DNA of 64,000 nt from Echinometra lucunter. Lineage: Eukaryota > Echinodermata > Echinoidea > Camarodonta > Echinometridae. Shown one piece after another: positions 22,501 through 33,645 of this stretch. Below the pieces are notes generated by a model. It was not told the origin of the DNA. It did not search any database and saw only the letters and a list, made by a program, of their open reading frames with translations. Location of the stretch: contig CM057153.1 of NCBI GenBank assembly GCA_029962745.1, forward strand, positions 13,715,241 to 13,779,240, read 5' to 3'. The position numbers were made by a program, and so were the translations under genes. The stretch's first letter is position 1; each line of letters starts with the position of its first letter.

Positions 22501-23051
22501 CATACTTTGAAAACCTTCACAGAATAATGAATTCATACAAACAATGCAGAAACGTCGTTTTAATCACTCCCTCGGACACGACACATCACATTCACCACAT
22601 TCACAACACACCACATCACTGGCTATTGCCCATACGATGACGTCACGGATCTCGCATCGAGTTGGGCAACGTATGCACAGGCAACATTGGGGGTCCGTTT
22701 TGTCGATTTGTGACAGGCAATATTTGTTTCCCACTTACTTTTCAAAAGTTTCAGTCGGTTTCATAGTGATTTGTGCACCATAAACTTTATTTTGATATGA
22801 AATTTGAGCATATTCAAAACCTATGAATAGCAGCTTTAAATGAACAGTCAAGCATTTCCTTTCCACAGGGTACTGGCAAACTGTACCTGGAGACAGGCAA
22901 GCATCCTGGAGAGATCAAAGACTCTGTTTGCTCACCTGGCGGATCGACGATCAAGGGTGTGCATGCTTTAGAGAGGAGCGGCGTGAGGGCGGCCATGATG
23001 AATGCCGTTGAGGCAGCACACAAACACGTCCTCTCCATGTCTAAGATGTGA
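13513..23051 (+). CDS. PYCR3: Pyrroline-5-carboxylate reductase (PYCR3-like), complete, six exons
   Basis: Catalyses the last step of proline synthesis: reduction of 1-pyrroline-5-carboxylate with NAD(P)H. Exons: 13513-13594, 16658-16722, 17924-18097, 19128-19340, 20203-20295, 22869-23051. Together they make 810 nt, 269 aa plus TGA, with AG/GT borders and matching phases throughout. The start has a strong context (CAGCCATGG). The N-terminal Rossmann motif [10 protein letters not shown] spans residues 7-16. T-M-P-N-V lies near 118, the S-T-A-G-T-G-V-A-W helix region near 170, and the family signature [13 protein letters not shown] at 232-244. Length and lack of a mitochondrial presequence fit PYCR3 (about 274 aa) rather than PYCR1/2 (about 320 aa), which would imply a cytosolic enzyme. 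Introns carry many repeats; one element ends 29 bp before exon 6. Family certain, paralogue likely. Confidence 0.95.
13990..14455 (+). mobile_element. 5'-truncated LINE 3' end (Jockey/CR1-type) with (GAA)n tail
   Basis: An open frame at 14009-14314 (101 codons, TAA end) reads like the extreme C-terminus of CR1/Rex-type reverse transcriptases: [16 protein letters not shown], then a W-N step near the end. About 125 bp of 3' UTR follow, ending in GAAGAAGAAGAAGAAG at 14439-14454, a typical simple-repeat tail. Everything upstream of this fragment is lost. It sits in PYCR3 intron 1 in the same direction as the gene. Confidence 0.72.
14511..14571 (+). ncRNA. Hammerhead-ribozyme-like motif (degenerate, Penelope-type candidate)
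   Basis: Stem I pairs TACTCATTCTC (14511-14521) with GAGAGTGAGTA (14561-14571), one U-G wobble. Stem II pairs GGTAAG (14535-14540) with CTTACC (14547-14552) around AACATG. The 3' core GAAAC-GTC (14553-14560) fits exactly, including the ACGT palindrome that in dimeric hammerheads makes a short stem III. The 5' core contains CTGAGGA (14527-14533, matching CUGANGA) but has five extra bases (CTGAG) before it and one C after it. The predicted cut would follow C14560. Because of the extra bases activity is doubtful. It may be a relic of a Penelope-like element. Confidence 0.35.
14566..14590. repeat. Perfect 11-bp hairpin
   Basis: TGAGTAGGTCC, loop TTT, GGACCTACTCA. It overlaps the 3' strand of the hammerhead-like stem I and could compete with it. 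Confidence 0.8.
14691..14740. repeat. Near-perfect 24-bp hairpin
   Basis: ACTCATCCTGTGTAC and its exact inverse GTACACAGGATGAGT enclose a second paired block (CGGTCAAT / ATTGACCG). There is one A/A mismatch and a 2-nt loop. It lies in PYCR3 intron 1. Confidence 0.9.
15106..15652. mobile_element. TTAA-flanked foldback MITE, family A (copy 1)
   Basis: Two arms of about 230 bp are inverse copies of each other around 15340-15390. The arm carries CTGCAAATTGGCA, GATGACATCATATGCGAGCAG and TACATTTTCTAGT blocks. The right end (GTGTGGACTTACCC then TTAA) matches the TIR of the better preserved copies at 27203 and 40966; the left outer end is damaged. TTAA at both edges suggests a piggyBac- or Kolobok-mobilised element. 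No ORF of its own. Confidence 0.8.
15649..16061. mobile_element. TTAA-flanked MITE, family B (copy 1)
   Basis: Ends are TTAACCCATTCATGACAG and CGGTCACGAATGGTTTAA, imperfect TIRs of the CCCATTCGTGACAG family seen at 32771, 46563 and 59130. It shares its left TTAA (15649-15652) with the right end of the family A element. Three ATTGGCAA / TTGCCAAT motifs are inside. Confidence 0.82.
16254..16618. mobile_element. hAT-type MITE (CAGGGTTCTC ends), copy 1
   Basis: 365 bp, about 85-90% like the copy at 60985-61349 by eye. TIRs CAGGGTTCTCACTAG and CTGGCGAGAACCATG. Flanks CCTGTATAT and CCTGTATTT look like a slightly decayed 8-9-bp target duplication. In PYCR3 intron 1, 40 bp before exon 2. Confidence 0.78.
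16735..16862. repeat. Two tandem copies of a 64-bp C-rich unit
   Basis: The unit runs from GTTAGGGAGTATTCTCC to TCCTTGCTCGAA and is repeated with only a few changes, beginning 12 bp after the exon 2 donor of PYCR3. Confidence 0.9.
18598..19014. mobile_element. Diverged relative of MITE family B, TTAA-flanked
   Basis: TIRs TTAACCCATAGAGGTACAG and CTGTACTGCTATGGGTTAA. The internal order (ACATGAGCAGAAAGAG, then three TTGGCAA-type motifs, then a GAATGAAGATGAT block) matches family B although the TIR sequence differs. In PYCR3 intron 3. Confidence 0.72.
20400..20445. repeat. (ATT)n microsatellite
   Basis: About 14 imperfect ATT units in PYCR3 intron 5. A 17-C run follows at about 20563. Confidence 0.92.
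21078..22839. mobile_element. Probable 1.76-kb TTAA-flanked non-autonomous element
   Basis: TTAA at both ends. Inner termini AAGGTGACATTCAAAG and, inverted, AAGCTGCTATTCATAG agree at 12 of 16 positions. Inverted GATGACGT blocks occur near 21273 and 22637. No transposase is evident. It fills most of PYCR3 intron 5 and ends 29 bp before exon 6. TIR similarity is modest, so limits are tentative. Confidence 0.42.
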
Positions 23052-23710
23052 AGGGGGTGCCACTCCTATTACTGTTGCAGGCATCTCATCAGTGAGAGCA
23101 TCTTGAAGATGCAAAGGCTTAATAACCCACATCAACAAAGTGCCAATATGATCAGCATTATTGCCAGTGATTATTACTCCTTTGCATGACATGTGAATTT
23201 CATACCATACTCATCAATCAATTCTAGTACTACACTCACACCTCATACCTACCAACTGTCCCTGTTTGAGGGAAAAGGAAAGAGCAATTTCCACCCTTGA
23301 TAACCCTGTCTCCCTATTTTCGTATAGATCTGTCTGTAGTAATGTATGTGAAATTCAGGAATGTCCCTATTTTTGACAGTGTTTTAATCACTATTTCTTT
23401 ACTTGCAGGGTGTCTGAAACCTGCTGTATGCCCAGTGCACACGATACAATCCTACTTCAATCCAACCTTTTAAGAAATCGGGATGTGCATGTGATGTACG
23501 ATTTTTTCCTAACAGTAATTTTCCTGTTTGGGGTTCAGAATAAGGATATAAGTTTATGTTAGAAAATGATCATGTAGTGCACGTAAGCATTCCAGTTGGA
23601 CTGAAAGCAATATTGGCTTCCAGTCAAGACAGTCGTACAATGGTCTAACATCATTATGATCCAGAGTTAATTTAACTTTTCTCCTAGAGGGATACTTCCA
23701 GTTCCTCAAC

Positions 23711-24342
23711 ATACTGTATAAGCCAATATCTTCGCGTACAGATATTTTCGCGTATCACAGGCTCACAGACATTTTCGCGAGTCGTCGATTTCGCAAGCAC
23801 AAGAGCAGTAGCAAGACTGAACTTGCAGTAAACTTATTGTACATGAAAGAACCATATCGGCAAATTCGGAGGATTTGTTTTTCAATTTTTTTTTTTGCCA
23901 ATACCATCACACTCATAGCTTGTGATAAACAAAAAAAGCTGTCATAAAACCCTTGATTTCTTGATTTATAGTGCGTTTTTGGCGACTCTCTTCCTTGCCA
24001 CCTCACTAATGCCCCGTATGTTTTGGAAAAATGGCATCAATTCTGCATATTTGGTAGCAGAATTGGACTCCCATAGCAGTTTTGGAGGTGACTACAGAAA
24101 TAACTTGTGGTGAGTGCCAATTTCTTCCGTGTGTTTTGATATGATGCTACACACAGAGCGAAGGACTGCTGCACTTCCAGCATGCATAGTGTATGGCAAT
24201 GGCAACAATATGCCGATGACGCCAAGAGCTAAAGCAAACGTACGTGTTGATATTTTCGCGTGTTGTTAAATTTGCGATAGGTGAGTGATTCGCGAAATTC
24301 GTGAAAATAAAACCACCGCGAAAATGTCAGCTCATACAGTAT
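23711..24342. mobile_element. MITE with ATACTGTA ends and TTCGCG/CGCGAA repeats
   Basis: Left ATACTGTATAAGCC and right GAGCTCATACAGTAT are inverted. Several TATTTTCGCG blocks at the left mirror CGCGAAAAT blocks at the right. It starts 660 bp after the PYCR3 stop and may form part of the 3' UTR. Confidence 0.72.
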
Positions 24343-25473
24343 CAGTTTTATGTTCATATCAAATGCTCCCAGAAGTGTACGCTTGGCTTCAGAACCTCAT
24401 GTACAAAAAGACTTTTTGCCCCCTTAAAATGTCAGACTGATTTATTCAATTCTAATATTTGATTAATGTTAAAAGGCTTTTTCACGTATGGTGAAGAGAA
24501 ATCTGCGCTGGTTTCCTGCTTGGGTCTTTTTTAAAGTGCCATATGCTTCACATGTATTGTACCTCATTATTGTAAACTATATAAGCTCACTTGCCATTTA
24601 GTTTGTACACAAAAAAAGAAAATGAGGGTAGAGTTACCCGGTTTATAAGGGCATGTGTGAACAACCTTAATAGAGTGTACATGACCATGATTGATAACAT
24701 CAAAAATTGCTGTATGAAATAATACAGAAGTCATATGGATCTATGCCTGTTCTCTTCCCATACAACAGATATCTGAATTTGCCAAGATATGTTTCCTACA
24801 TAAAGAAAGAGTATGTGTGTTATTACTTTGTAATGATTTTGTCTGACTGAAATACATTCCTGTTCTTTTACTTATTCTTTTAAGGATCAGAGTGATTGTT
24901 TTTTCATTCATCACTGGAATCATTGTACCTTTGCCATTAGGAAAAATTCCAAGTTCTAGTGCACAAATAGTTTGTAGATGCCTTTATTTCTCTTGTAATG
25001 TTGGTACTAGCTATTGAATATTACTTTTCTTTTTGAAAGACTTTGCGACACTTGCTGAACTTCGAACTTCTTTCCATTCCTGCCCCAATAAGGGCTGAAC
25101 ATGCAATTTAAAACCGTATCAGTCACCCAACAAAAGAAAAATGTCTACGGCCAGAATGTGTGAAATCAACTTCAAGAAAGTTTAAACTGGTGTCGTTTGG
25201 GCTAATGGTCGAGGGGTTTGAAGAAAAAAGGTTGACATAGACCTGTGAAAATCATGTACTGAATATATGTAAAGGGACATGAAACCTCAGCGTCAGGTAA
25301 AATGTCTTTTGGTGATAGGTAGACTTTAAAGGGGGTACCCGATGCTGAAACAATGTTAGTTCATTTAAAAGAGCATGATTTTATTAGCAGAAAATCATCG
25401 GCCTAAAATGTTTTTAAGAAGTCGTGTTGCCAAGGAAACCCCCAAATATGGTAAGATTTCGGGATATTTTTGA
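24343..25473. other. Intergenic, no gene seen
   Basis: AT-rich single-copy-looking sequence downstream of PYCR3. A GGGGGTACCC motif at about 25330 recurs as GGGTACCC near 25500 and 25595, perhaps a further small repeat. No coding evidence. Confidence 0.5.
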
Positions 25474-27202
25474 CCCCTTAGCTGTGACCCAGTTTCAACT
25501 GGGTACCCTGTCATGCAATTCTAGCAAAATGCGCGCAAGGTATAATACAAATTGTACAGTCTAGTGCGCAGCACAACTGTAATGCGCGAAGCCGGGTACC
25601 CACTTTTACGTATACCTCATACTCAAATTTTTTGGTCAACTCTTTGACTTTTTATGAGAAAATTAGCCAAAATGCATTGATTTCGATTGAAAATCATCAA
25701 AATTTTATTCTTCTTCTTAGAATTCTATTCTCGATCATATATCAAAAAATATTTTACCATTGTGTAATCACTTAAAGCTTGAGCACAAGATGGTTTCATC
25801 GACTTGTTCTGACAGCATTACAGTTCAGTCATAGTCATCTGTGACTCTATTTTGTGTTGTATTGTCTGTTCGTTACATGTATTAATTTTATTGTCTATTG
25901 TTAGCTTTAAAGCTCATGTACGGTTTTGGTAGGGAAAAGACAACCGACATGAAATTGATTAAATGTAGTGTCAGATTGTCTGCCTTGCATAAGAAGACCC
26001 ATGCGCGAGACCCTGTGATATTCCATTCATGACTTCTCGTGAATTTTAGTGTAAATATTTGAAAGAAATTCAAAAACAAATACTCCCGACACAACAATCA
26101 CAGGATTGAATTATGCTTGTCATGTAAGCAGAAGTGCGGAACCCTTATGGGTATTAACATAAAAGTTTGTGTGTACCTTGAGATTTTGAAATTATCAAAA
26201 TAATAAGAAATAAGCTTAATCTTTCTGAAAGCATGTGCACTTCACAGAGAAACACAAGTGTTTGAGCTTTTTCTTGTCATATTTCAAATATGAGGGAACT
26301 TGAACAGCAGTCCTATTCAAGGGATATATCTATTATGATATTCTTTCAAATTGTTTTTTGTCTTATGTAATATAGTAAGAAAATCATATATTTGGATTGA
26401 AATAGAAAAAAAAAATGGGATGAAGGTATGGTCATCTAAGTATGTTGTATTTGTTATTGAAATATTCTGTAGCAACCTCCGTGGCCTGGGGGGAAAACAT
26501 AATACTATTATGCATTTAATGTAACACAAACAAATACAAAATACTCGTCACAGCATTCAGATATATATTCTATGAAATTATGATTTTTTTTCAATTTTAT
26601 TCAACATTCATATCAGTTGTTGTGTATACAACATCATAATAACGACTGAAAATAAACACATCGTCTCATAAATACATTTTACAAAACATTTCAAATATCA
26701 CAGTTACAAGTTTCATGAAAAGGGGGCTTGTACAGTGTAACTTGCAAATAATCATTAGCAGTTACTGCATTCATTAAAATTTCACATTTGAAGTTGTTAA
26801 ATTATCCTGCTCTATGAAAACAAACAAACCATTAGAAATATAAAAATACATTTTACAGTCACAGCTTAAGAGAATCTTGGATTTGTTGTTTCCTAATCAA
26901 TGATGGCACAGGAAAAAACCCTTATGATATCACACTGAAAGTGAAAATTGCAGATTTAATGATGAAATTCATGTATAAGATCTCCCTAGAAGAGCAACAT
27001 ACCGGATGACAATATGAACATACAGGTATGTCTTTACCAGGCAAAACATTTGCAACTATGTGCCTTTGTATAGCAACTTGATATTCTCATTTCATTACAA
27101 GGGGAAAATCTCGAAATAGTAATGACGCGGAAAAAAAAATTTGTTCGCAACGAACTCCCAGTGCCCTTTTTCCATGCACCAAATCCCATTTACATTGTAA
27201 CT

Positions 27203-27769
27203 TTAAAGGGAAAGTCCACCCTAGAAATTTCTCTTTTCAATGAAAGGAGATAAATTTGAACAGCATTTTAAAAAAGAAATGAGCAAAATCGGTCACAGAA
27301 TAAGGAAATTACACTCATTTACATTTTCTAGTAAAGTACTCTCGGCTCTGCAAATTGGCAACACTGATGACATCATATGCGAGCAGCTCTCCATTCACTT
27401 TGTACATAGAATTTCACATTTTCTCAATTTTCTTGGAAGTTACACATTTTTTCACCCCCTTAGTAGAAGTATGTTATGTAGAAAGCAATTCTTCTGAATA
27501 AGCATTGACTATGGGTGTGAGAAAATGTGTAACTTCCAAGAAAATTGAGAAAAAAGTGATATTTCATGTACAAAGTGAATGGAGAGCTGCTCACATATGA
27601 TGTCATCAGTGTTGCCAATTTGCAGAGCCGAGAGTAATTTACTAGAAAATGTAAATGAGTGTAATTTCCTTATTCTTTGACCGATTTTGCTCCATTTCTT
27701 TTTTAAAATGTTCAAATTTATCTCTTTTTATTGAAATAGAGAAATTTCTGGGGTGGACTTTGCCTTTAA
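27203..27769. mobile_element. TTAA-flanked foldback MITE, family A (copy 2)
   Basis: Best-preserved copy. Left end TTAAAGGGAAAGTCCACC, right end GGTGGACTTTGCCTTTAA. Arms of about 250 bp around a short centre. Contains CTGCAAATTGGCAAC and its inverse. Confidence 0.88.
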
Positions 27770-30344
27770 TCATGGAGTGACCGTCCTGTTTCTAAGGGGT
27801 TGCTCACATATAAGGCAGCGAACCCCCCCCCCATATTTTTTTTTTCTTCGCATAAGTGAATGGTATATAAAGCAGCAAAAAAATTTTAAACACATGCCAA
27901 AGTGAAAAGCATCTTTCTTGCCTACTGGCAGTAAGAAGGTGTGGAATCACATTCGTACAAACTTGGCACAAAATATGACATTACAAGTCTGTCTACTCAT
28001 CTTCTGGCAACTATCTTTTATTTGGCCGTAAACTATTATTGATGTGTTAGTGCACATCTCGTCATATAGTGGCACGGTTACAAAAAAAATGGGGGGAATT
28101 TTCCGCAGGGATTGCTGCAAGATATGAATGAGCCTCACAGTAAGCTATATTCCCTGTGCATGAGTAAGGCAAACCTGGAAAATTTCTTCAGTTCCCTCCA
28201 AAGAAACGTCATGACAAGTTTATTACCTATTGTGCGCTATCAACCACTCTGTCCTCAAAAGGGGGCAAGGGATTTAGGAGCATTTTGTAATAATAAATCA
28301 TTCTGGTAACGGTACTGTAGGAACTAATTTACCTCGGGTTACAGCTATATCCATAAAGCAAGAATGCCATGACATACAACTTTGAACTGACTTGTTTTGC
28401 AAGAAAACTGTTTTTTCAAACATTGCTTGTGCTAACAAAAAAGCAGCACAGATCTGACATCCAAAACAACCAAAGCTAAAATTGCACTTCTGATTGCTTC
28501 ATCATAAAACAAGATATTCAGAGAGAAATATGCCGAATGGAGTAAATATGAATATGCTGTCATTCTATTTGAGTGCATTAGCTGATGTCAAATTGTTCCA
28601 TAAAATAGTAAATTTCATTCACTATGTTGATAGCGAAAATAGCTGGCAGCTTCAATTGTTCAAATTTCAGATTCAAATGCTTGAAAACCTTTTACAATAA
28701 TGATGGATGAAACTTCTAGAATTCCTGTGAGATTCTATGCTGCTACTTGCCACATGGTTGAATGGACATCATGTACATCATTCTCCTTATCTGCCACAGG
28801 ACAATATATACCAATAGATAATTGATAATTAACATCTGGTTTGCCACCGGCCACTCCCACAGGGCCCCACCCCTTCATATTCCAACATGGCACCTATGAC
28901 CTCCTTGACACGTTTCCATTTCCTCCCTATAGTACAAACACCCACGCACACCCACACACACAATGTGATGGACTGATTTTGAATAGCGGCACATATACCA
29001 AAAGAATAGTAGTCATGATATATGTAAGTAGGATTAATATTACAAAATTACTAAGCATAATCAACACAATGCATTTCACTTTTTTCGCTTAAAATCTAAA
29101 AACACTATCAAAGTTAATGCTTGTTCATGCCATCAGTGAAAGACTTGCATACTCTTCAGAGCGGCCTTGCACATTACAGTGGTCACACCATATTAAAGGC
29201 TGCTTACACGTACAAAGATTCTAGGGCCTAAGAACAGAAAAATTATACTAAAAATGTATTCCAATTCATCTCGGATGAATTCTAGCTCATGGAAAAAGTG
29301 GCATACTTTAATTTTATATAAACAGAACAAGATGGGATGAATCATACATGTAAGAGTTATGACCCCTTTTATCCCTTCGCAGTAGTCATAACACATGTTA
29401 ACACCTTGATATTCTAGTGGGATAGCATTGTAGAGAGTGGCCCAAAAATGGAAAAACTAAGTTCTGCAATTTCAAAAACACCAATGACAGTATCATTTAT
29501 TTGTTGTATTGGGAAGAAATTTATCTTCAGTGAAATGACACCATGATCATCGATTTGGGGTAACTGTGTTTAATTCTACAGCTATTTTTGTGAGGCAATG
29601 CCATTTTGCCATGCTTGAAGCAGCGAGAAATCTGCAAATGGCGACATCCCATGCACTCTCTGTCTCATTTGATTTCAATAGAGAGTAATCATGTGTTTGT
29701 TGACAAAGTTGACTGACTGTACGGGGCTCTGCCATTAGTATGGTTGCAAAAGTGGCAAAAATTTGTAATTGCACTGCCTCACAATAACAGATGCATAAAA
29801 ACAAAATCAAAATGTCTTACCCAAAATTGATGATCCGAGTGTCATTTTACTTGAAAAAAAATCTACCCAGTAAAACAAAAATTATTTGATATTTCATCAA
29901 AAATATCCAAAATTGCAAATCTCAAATGCTGCATTCTTTCTAAGCCACCATGTGCATTAATAAGGGCAGCATTCTGATTCTGATCATTGAAATTATTCCT
30001 CAGTTTATGTGCACAAGGGTTTCAACAAGTCCCACTTCCACACTTTACCACTCTGGAACCAAATACTGTTTTCGACAGCACATGGTAAATGAGATGTTGT
30101 AACCTGATGCACTTTAAACATTTTACAAATAGTCAATTTTACTCTGAGCTTCATGATTTTTCCCTACATTTCCTAGTATTTCCCTAAATCTGATATGCCA
30201 TATGGTCAGACAAAAAAAACTATACTACGGTAAGAATTCACCTTTGGCTAATTTTCACTAATAATTCAGTCATCTTAAAAAGGCAGTTGATAAAACACTA
30301 CACTGTACACACTAAAATACTACAAAAATATACACATCACAGCT
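27770..30344. other. Intergenic, nothing recognised
   Basis: AT-rich sequence between the 3' ends of the convergent PYCR3 and Bfr1-like genes. Open frames are all below 90 codons with no familiar motif. The same sequence recurs at 41532-44144. Confidence 0.5.
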
Positions 30345-30528
30345 GGGCCCTGTTGCATGAAACTTACCATAAATGCTAACTCTGCCATCAATGGTAACTA
30401 CCATGGTAATATTGCTCAACACTGAACAGCCAATCAAATTCGAGGAGCCAATCAAATTTGAGGTTTCCATGGAAGTTGCCATTGATGTCAAAGTTACCAT
30501 CAATGGTAAGTTTTATGCAATGGGGCCC
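30345..30528. mobile_element. Palindromic MITE (GTTGCATGAAACTTACC type), intact copy
   Basis: Left GGGCCCTGTTGCATGAAACT and right inverse (TTTTATGCAATGGGGCCC) pair over about 26 bp with few differences. The whole 184-bp element is a palindrome of GGTAA / TTACC blocks. Same family as the interrupted copy at 9773. Confidence 0.85.
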
Positions 30529-32770
30529 GGTCTTACAAACAGGAACCCTGAATTAGAACTATTTTCTACATCCAACTGAGGAAAATTGAGAGGAAAATAT
30601 ATTTTTTGTGCATCCCATTTCATCTTTCTTTTTCTTTTCTTTTTTTCAAATGAACATAGCTTCTTCAACTACCAAGACTATTTTCAAGAAAATGATTTGA
30701 AATATAAAGTGCAAATAATATGACAGGATGCTACATTAACAAATATAATGCAATACATTTCTCTGACTATATAAAAACCAATGAAATATTACAGTGAAGA
30801 AATGAAACAGAATGCCCTCACTACATAGTAACATAATACAGACAACTTGAGCTTCATATCATCATCGAGAAAATAGCTATGATAAAATCAAGCAACCCAT
30901 CCACAATAAGAAATTGGAAGGAAGTGAGCTCCAACAGAGAGTTGGGTTTGACTTGCCTTTACTTTATTGCACTCATACATGTACCCACATGCAAGGTGCC
31001 CAAAACAGTCCCATTATAGTCCAATATTACCCCAGCTCAGCTGGCTATACTGAAATCAGTGCAGATAACAACCTAGGAAATTCCTTCCTACAAATGTGAA
31101 TTAATGTCTTGCCAAAAAGACACTCCACAAGGACACCTCTTTTCTTCTTTCTTCTTGCTTCCTTAATAAGATGGTTGTCACTACAGAAGGTAGAATGACT
31201 CTCAGAGAGCAATACACATCTTTTCATCCACATTGGGCTCTCAGCTTTAGGGACTTCTGAAAGATTTTTTCTTACCAATTTGATGTATCTTTGTCTTTTA
31301 TTGTGCTCTTCTGGGGTTTTCCACAGCTTTTTTTTTTTAGACCTTTCCAGTGCTAAATCCTCAACATACGAGAATGATATTTTGGTTCATCTAAAATGAA
31401 ATTATCTTGTAAAAGGGACTTCCCCTCAAATGATCTGAAAATTATCCTTTTCTCTACAAATACATCTAACAAGTAAATTGTTCAAAGAAAATAATCAAAT
31501 CAACAACAAGTACATAATATCAAATTTGAAACCATGGATTAAAAAGGAGCATAGGGCAATATCTTTTATAAATTTCCAATTAAGTTTATAATCAACATTC
31601 TTGGAAGAACACATTTTTGAGAATATATCAATTTCAAGAATATATTATTTTTTTTCATAGTCATCTGCCACATTGTATCATATGTACATCATAGAATACC
31701 CTTATATCACTTAATTTCTTCTTTCATCACAAACCTGAATATTCTATAAAAAAATCACATAATTTTATATCATATTCTTGACTTCAAATCCATCCGTACT
31801 TGATATAAAATATATCTCTTTCAAAATAACACACAACTTTTGCTTTCTCCTTGGTAAAAGAAAAACCCTTTCAAAGCAACTTGCAAGATTAATGAATCAA
31901 AAATTTAAATTTGAAATATGAGAGAATAGTAAAATTTTCTAAATATATTTAAAACTCATTCATACAACCAACTGTAAACTTCTCTTCTAAGAAAAAGCTT
32001 TAAGAATGACAAAAATCCTGATTAAATCAATAAAACAGACACACATAGGTAAAGGCATACTGAAATAATCAAAAGATACATATATTTCATGCTCGACTTG
32101 TGACACAGGCACCATGCCATGGTACAGGACAGCCTGAATCAAATTGAATGCTTTCTTTGGGTCTGCACTTCAAGAGACGAACACGCTGCTTTTAAGTCTT
32201 GTTCATGTATACCGCAGTACCACGTTTTTTTTTTTGTTTTTTTTTCAGAATAGAGCTCTCTATGCCACGTTTTGTTAGTATAGTGCTCAAGGTAAATGTA
32301 TATCTTATAACACACTGCAATGTGACTACGCAAAGGACTGTTGCATGCAGCTAATTTTTTTCATTCCCACTTTACATTTATTTCATTACACAATAACAAA
32401 CAGCTGCATTTCCTGCAGCATACATGTAAGTGAAGGAACCTTCATACTCACATACACTTATAGTATGCTGATGATAATCCAAAATTGTGGACTTTATATC
32501 AATGAATTTGATTTAATTTGATTTATACTTGTATTTACAAGAAGCCAGAAAAAGTAAGTTTTAACTGAAGAACCTGTTTAGATTCTGTAACCCTACCAAA
32601 CTTTGGCATTTTCTTTCTTATTTCCTCACTTCTTTCTTTTTGTTTAGTTTTGTTTGTTATGCAGGTGGTTTTTTTTACACTACTTCTGATTTTCTCATTC
32701 TCATCAGGTTTTCATTAGCTGGGCCTCATAACAAGAGTAAATGAAAAAGAGTAAATCTATACATCTCTTA
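30529..32770. other. Intergenic, nothing recognised
   Basis: AT-rich non-coding sequence; the counterpart is 44334-46562. A weak (CTTCTTT) patch lies near 31140. May include 3' UTR of the Bfr1-like gene towards its right side. Confidence 0.45.
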
Positions 32771-33192
32771 TTAACCCATTTGTGACAGGAATTATTTAAA
32801 GCCTAATTTGATCAGCTTTTATTCTTCAAATCGGCAACACCAACATTTTTATTTTATTGCTACATTTTTCTTATAAAACGTCATGTACCTGAAATGAATA
32901 TAAATTGACGGAAATTATGATGAGAAGTCAAAAAGTTGCCAATTTGCAGGGGAAAACAGTGATTTTAAACTTTCTATCACATTGCCAATTTAAGGATTTT
33001 AATGCTTATTTTCCTTTTAAAAAATTTCAGCATTAAACAACGAATGTTGACAAAACCAAAATGGGCACCGTTTGTGTAGAATTTTTTGCTCTTTCTGCTC
33101 ATGTACATGTATTTGGTATGAATTTTAGGGCTTTCCATCAAAAGATATTAGGCCAAACCACAAAATGTGGACCTCTGTCACGAATGGGTTAA
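32771..33192. mobile_element. TTAA-flanked MITE, family B (copy 2)
   Basis: TTAACCCATTTGTGACAG at the left and CTGTCACGAATGGGTTAA at the right form clean TIRs with TTAA on both sides. Three TTGCCAATTT-type motifs inside. Confidence 0.9.
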
Positions 33193-33645
33193 AACATATA
33201 CCGGTAACACACAGGGTGTCTGCATATACTGTTATACATGTACATGATTTTACAAAAGCACTCGATTGCTCCAAATATCTTTGCACAGAAACATACAACA
33301 GTGCACATTTTCTACAAACTGGCTCACTCAATGGTTACTTTACATGTGCTCAGGTCCTTCACAAAACCAGAGTTTTCAAAAGGCAATGTATTCACTTCAT
33401 GAACTATGTTGTGCAAGATATAATGTCTATAAGGATATAAGAAATAGTCAATATGTAATATAAGAAAGTCAACTTTCACTGAATGAAAAGTAAGAAATAT
33501 ATATGTGAAATAATAAAAAAATGCATAAATGTTTTTATGAATAAAAGTGATAGATGTCTTAACAAAGACAACACACATTCCACTTGAGACTCTCATAGAT
33601 GCTGTAACATACGAAGGACTTTACACAAATTTCTGGCAACCATCA

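Noticed and set aside
27240..27715. Two 68-85-codon frames with matching sequences (also at 41004-41477 and 15357-15663)
   Set aside because: They look alike because they are the two inverted arms of MITE family A, not because they encode a protein family.
28190..28215. AAAGAAACGTCATGAC as a second hammerhead core
   Set aside because: No CUGANGA partner and no flanking stems.
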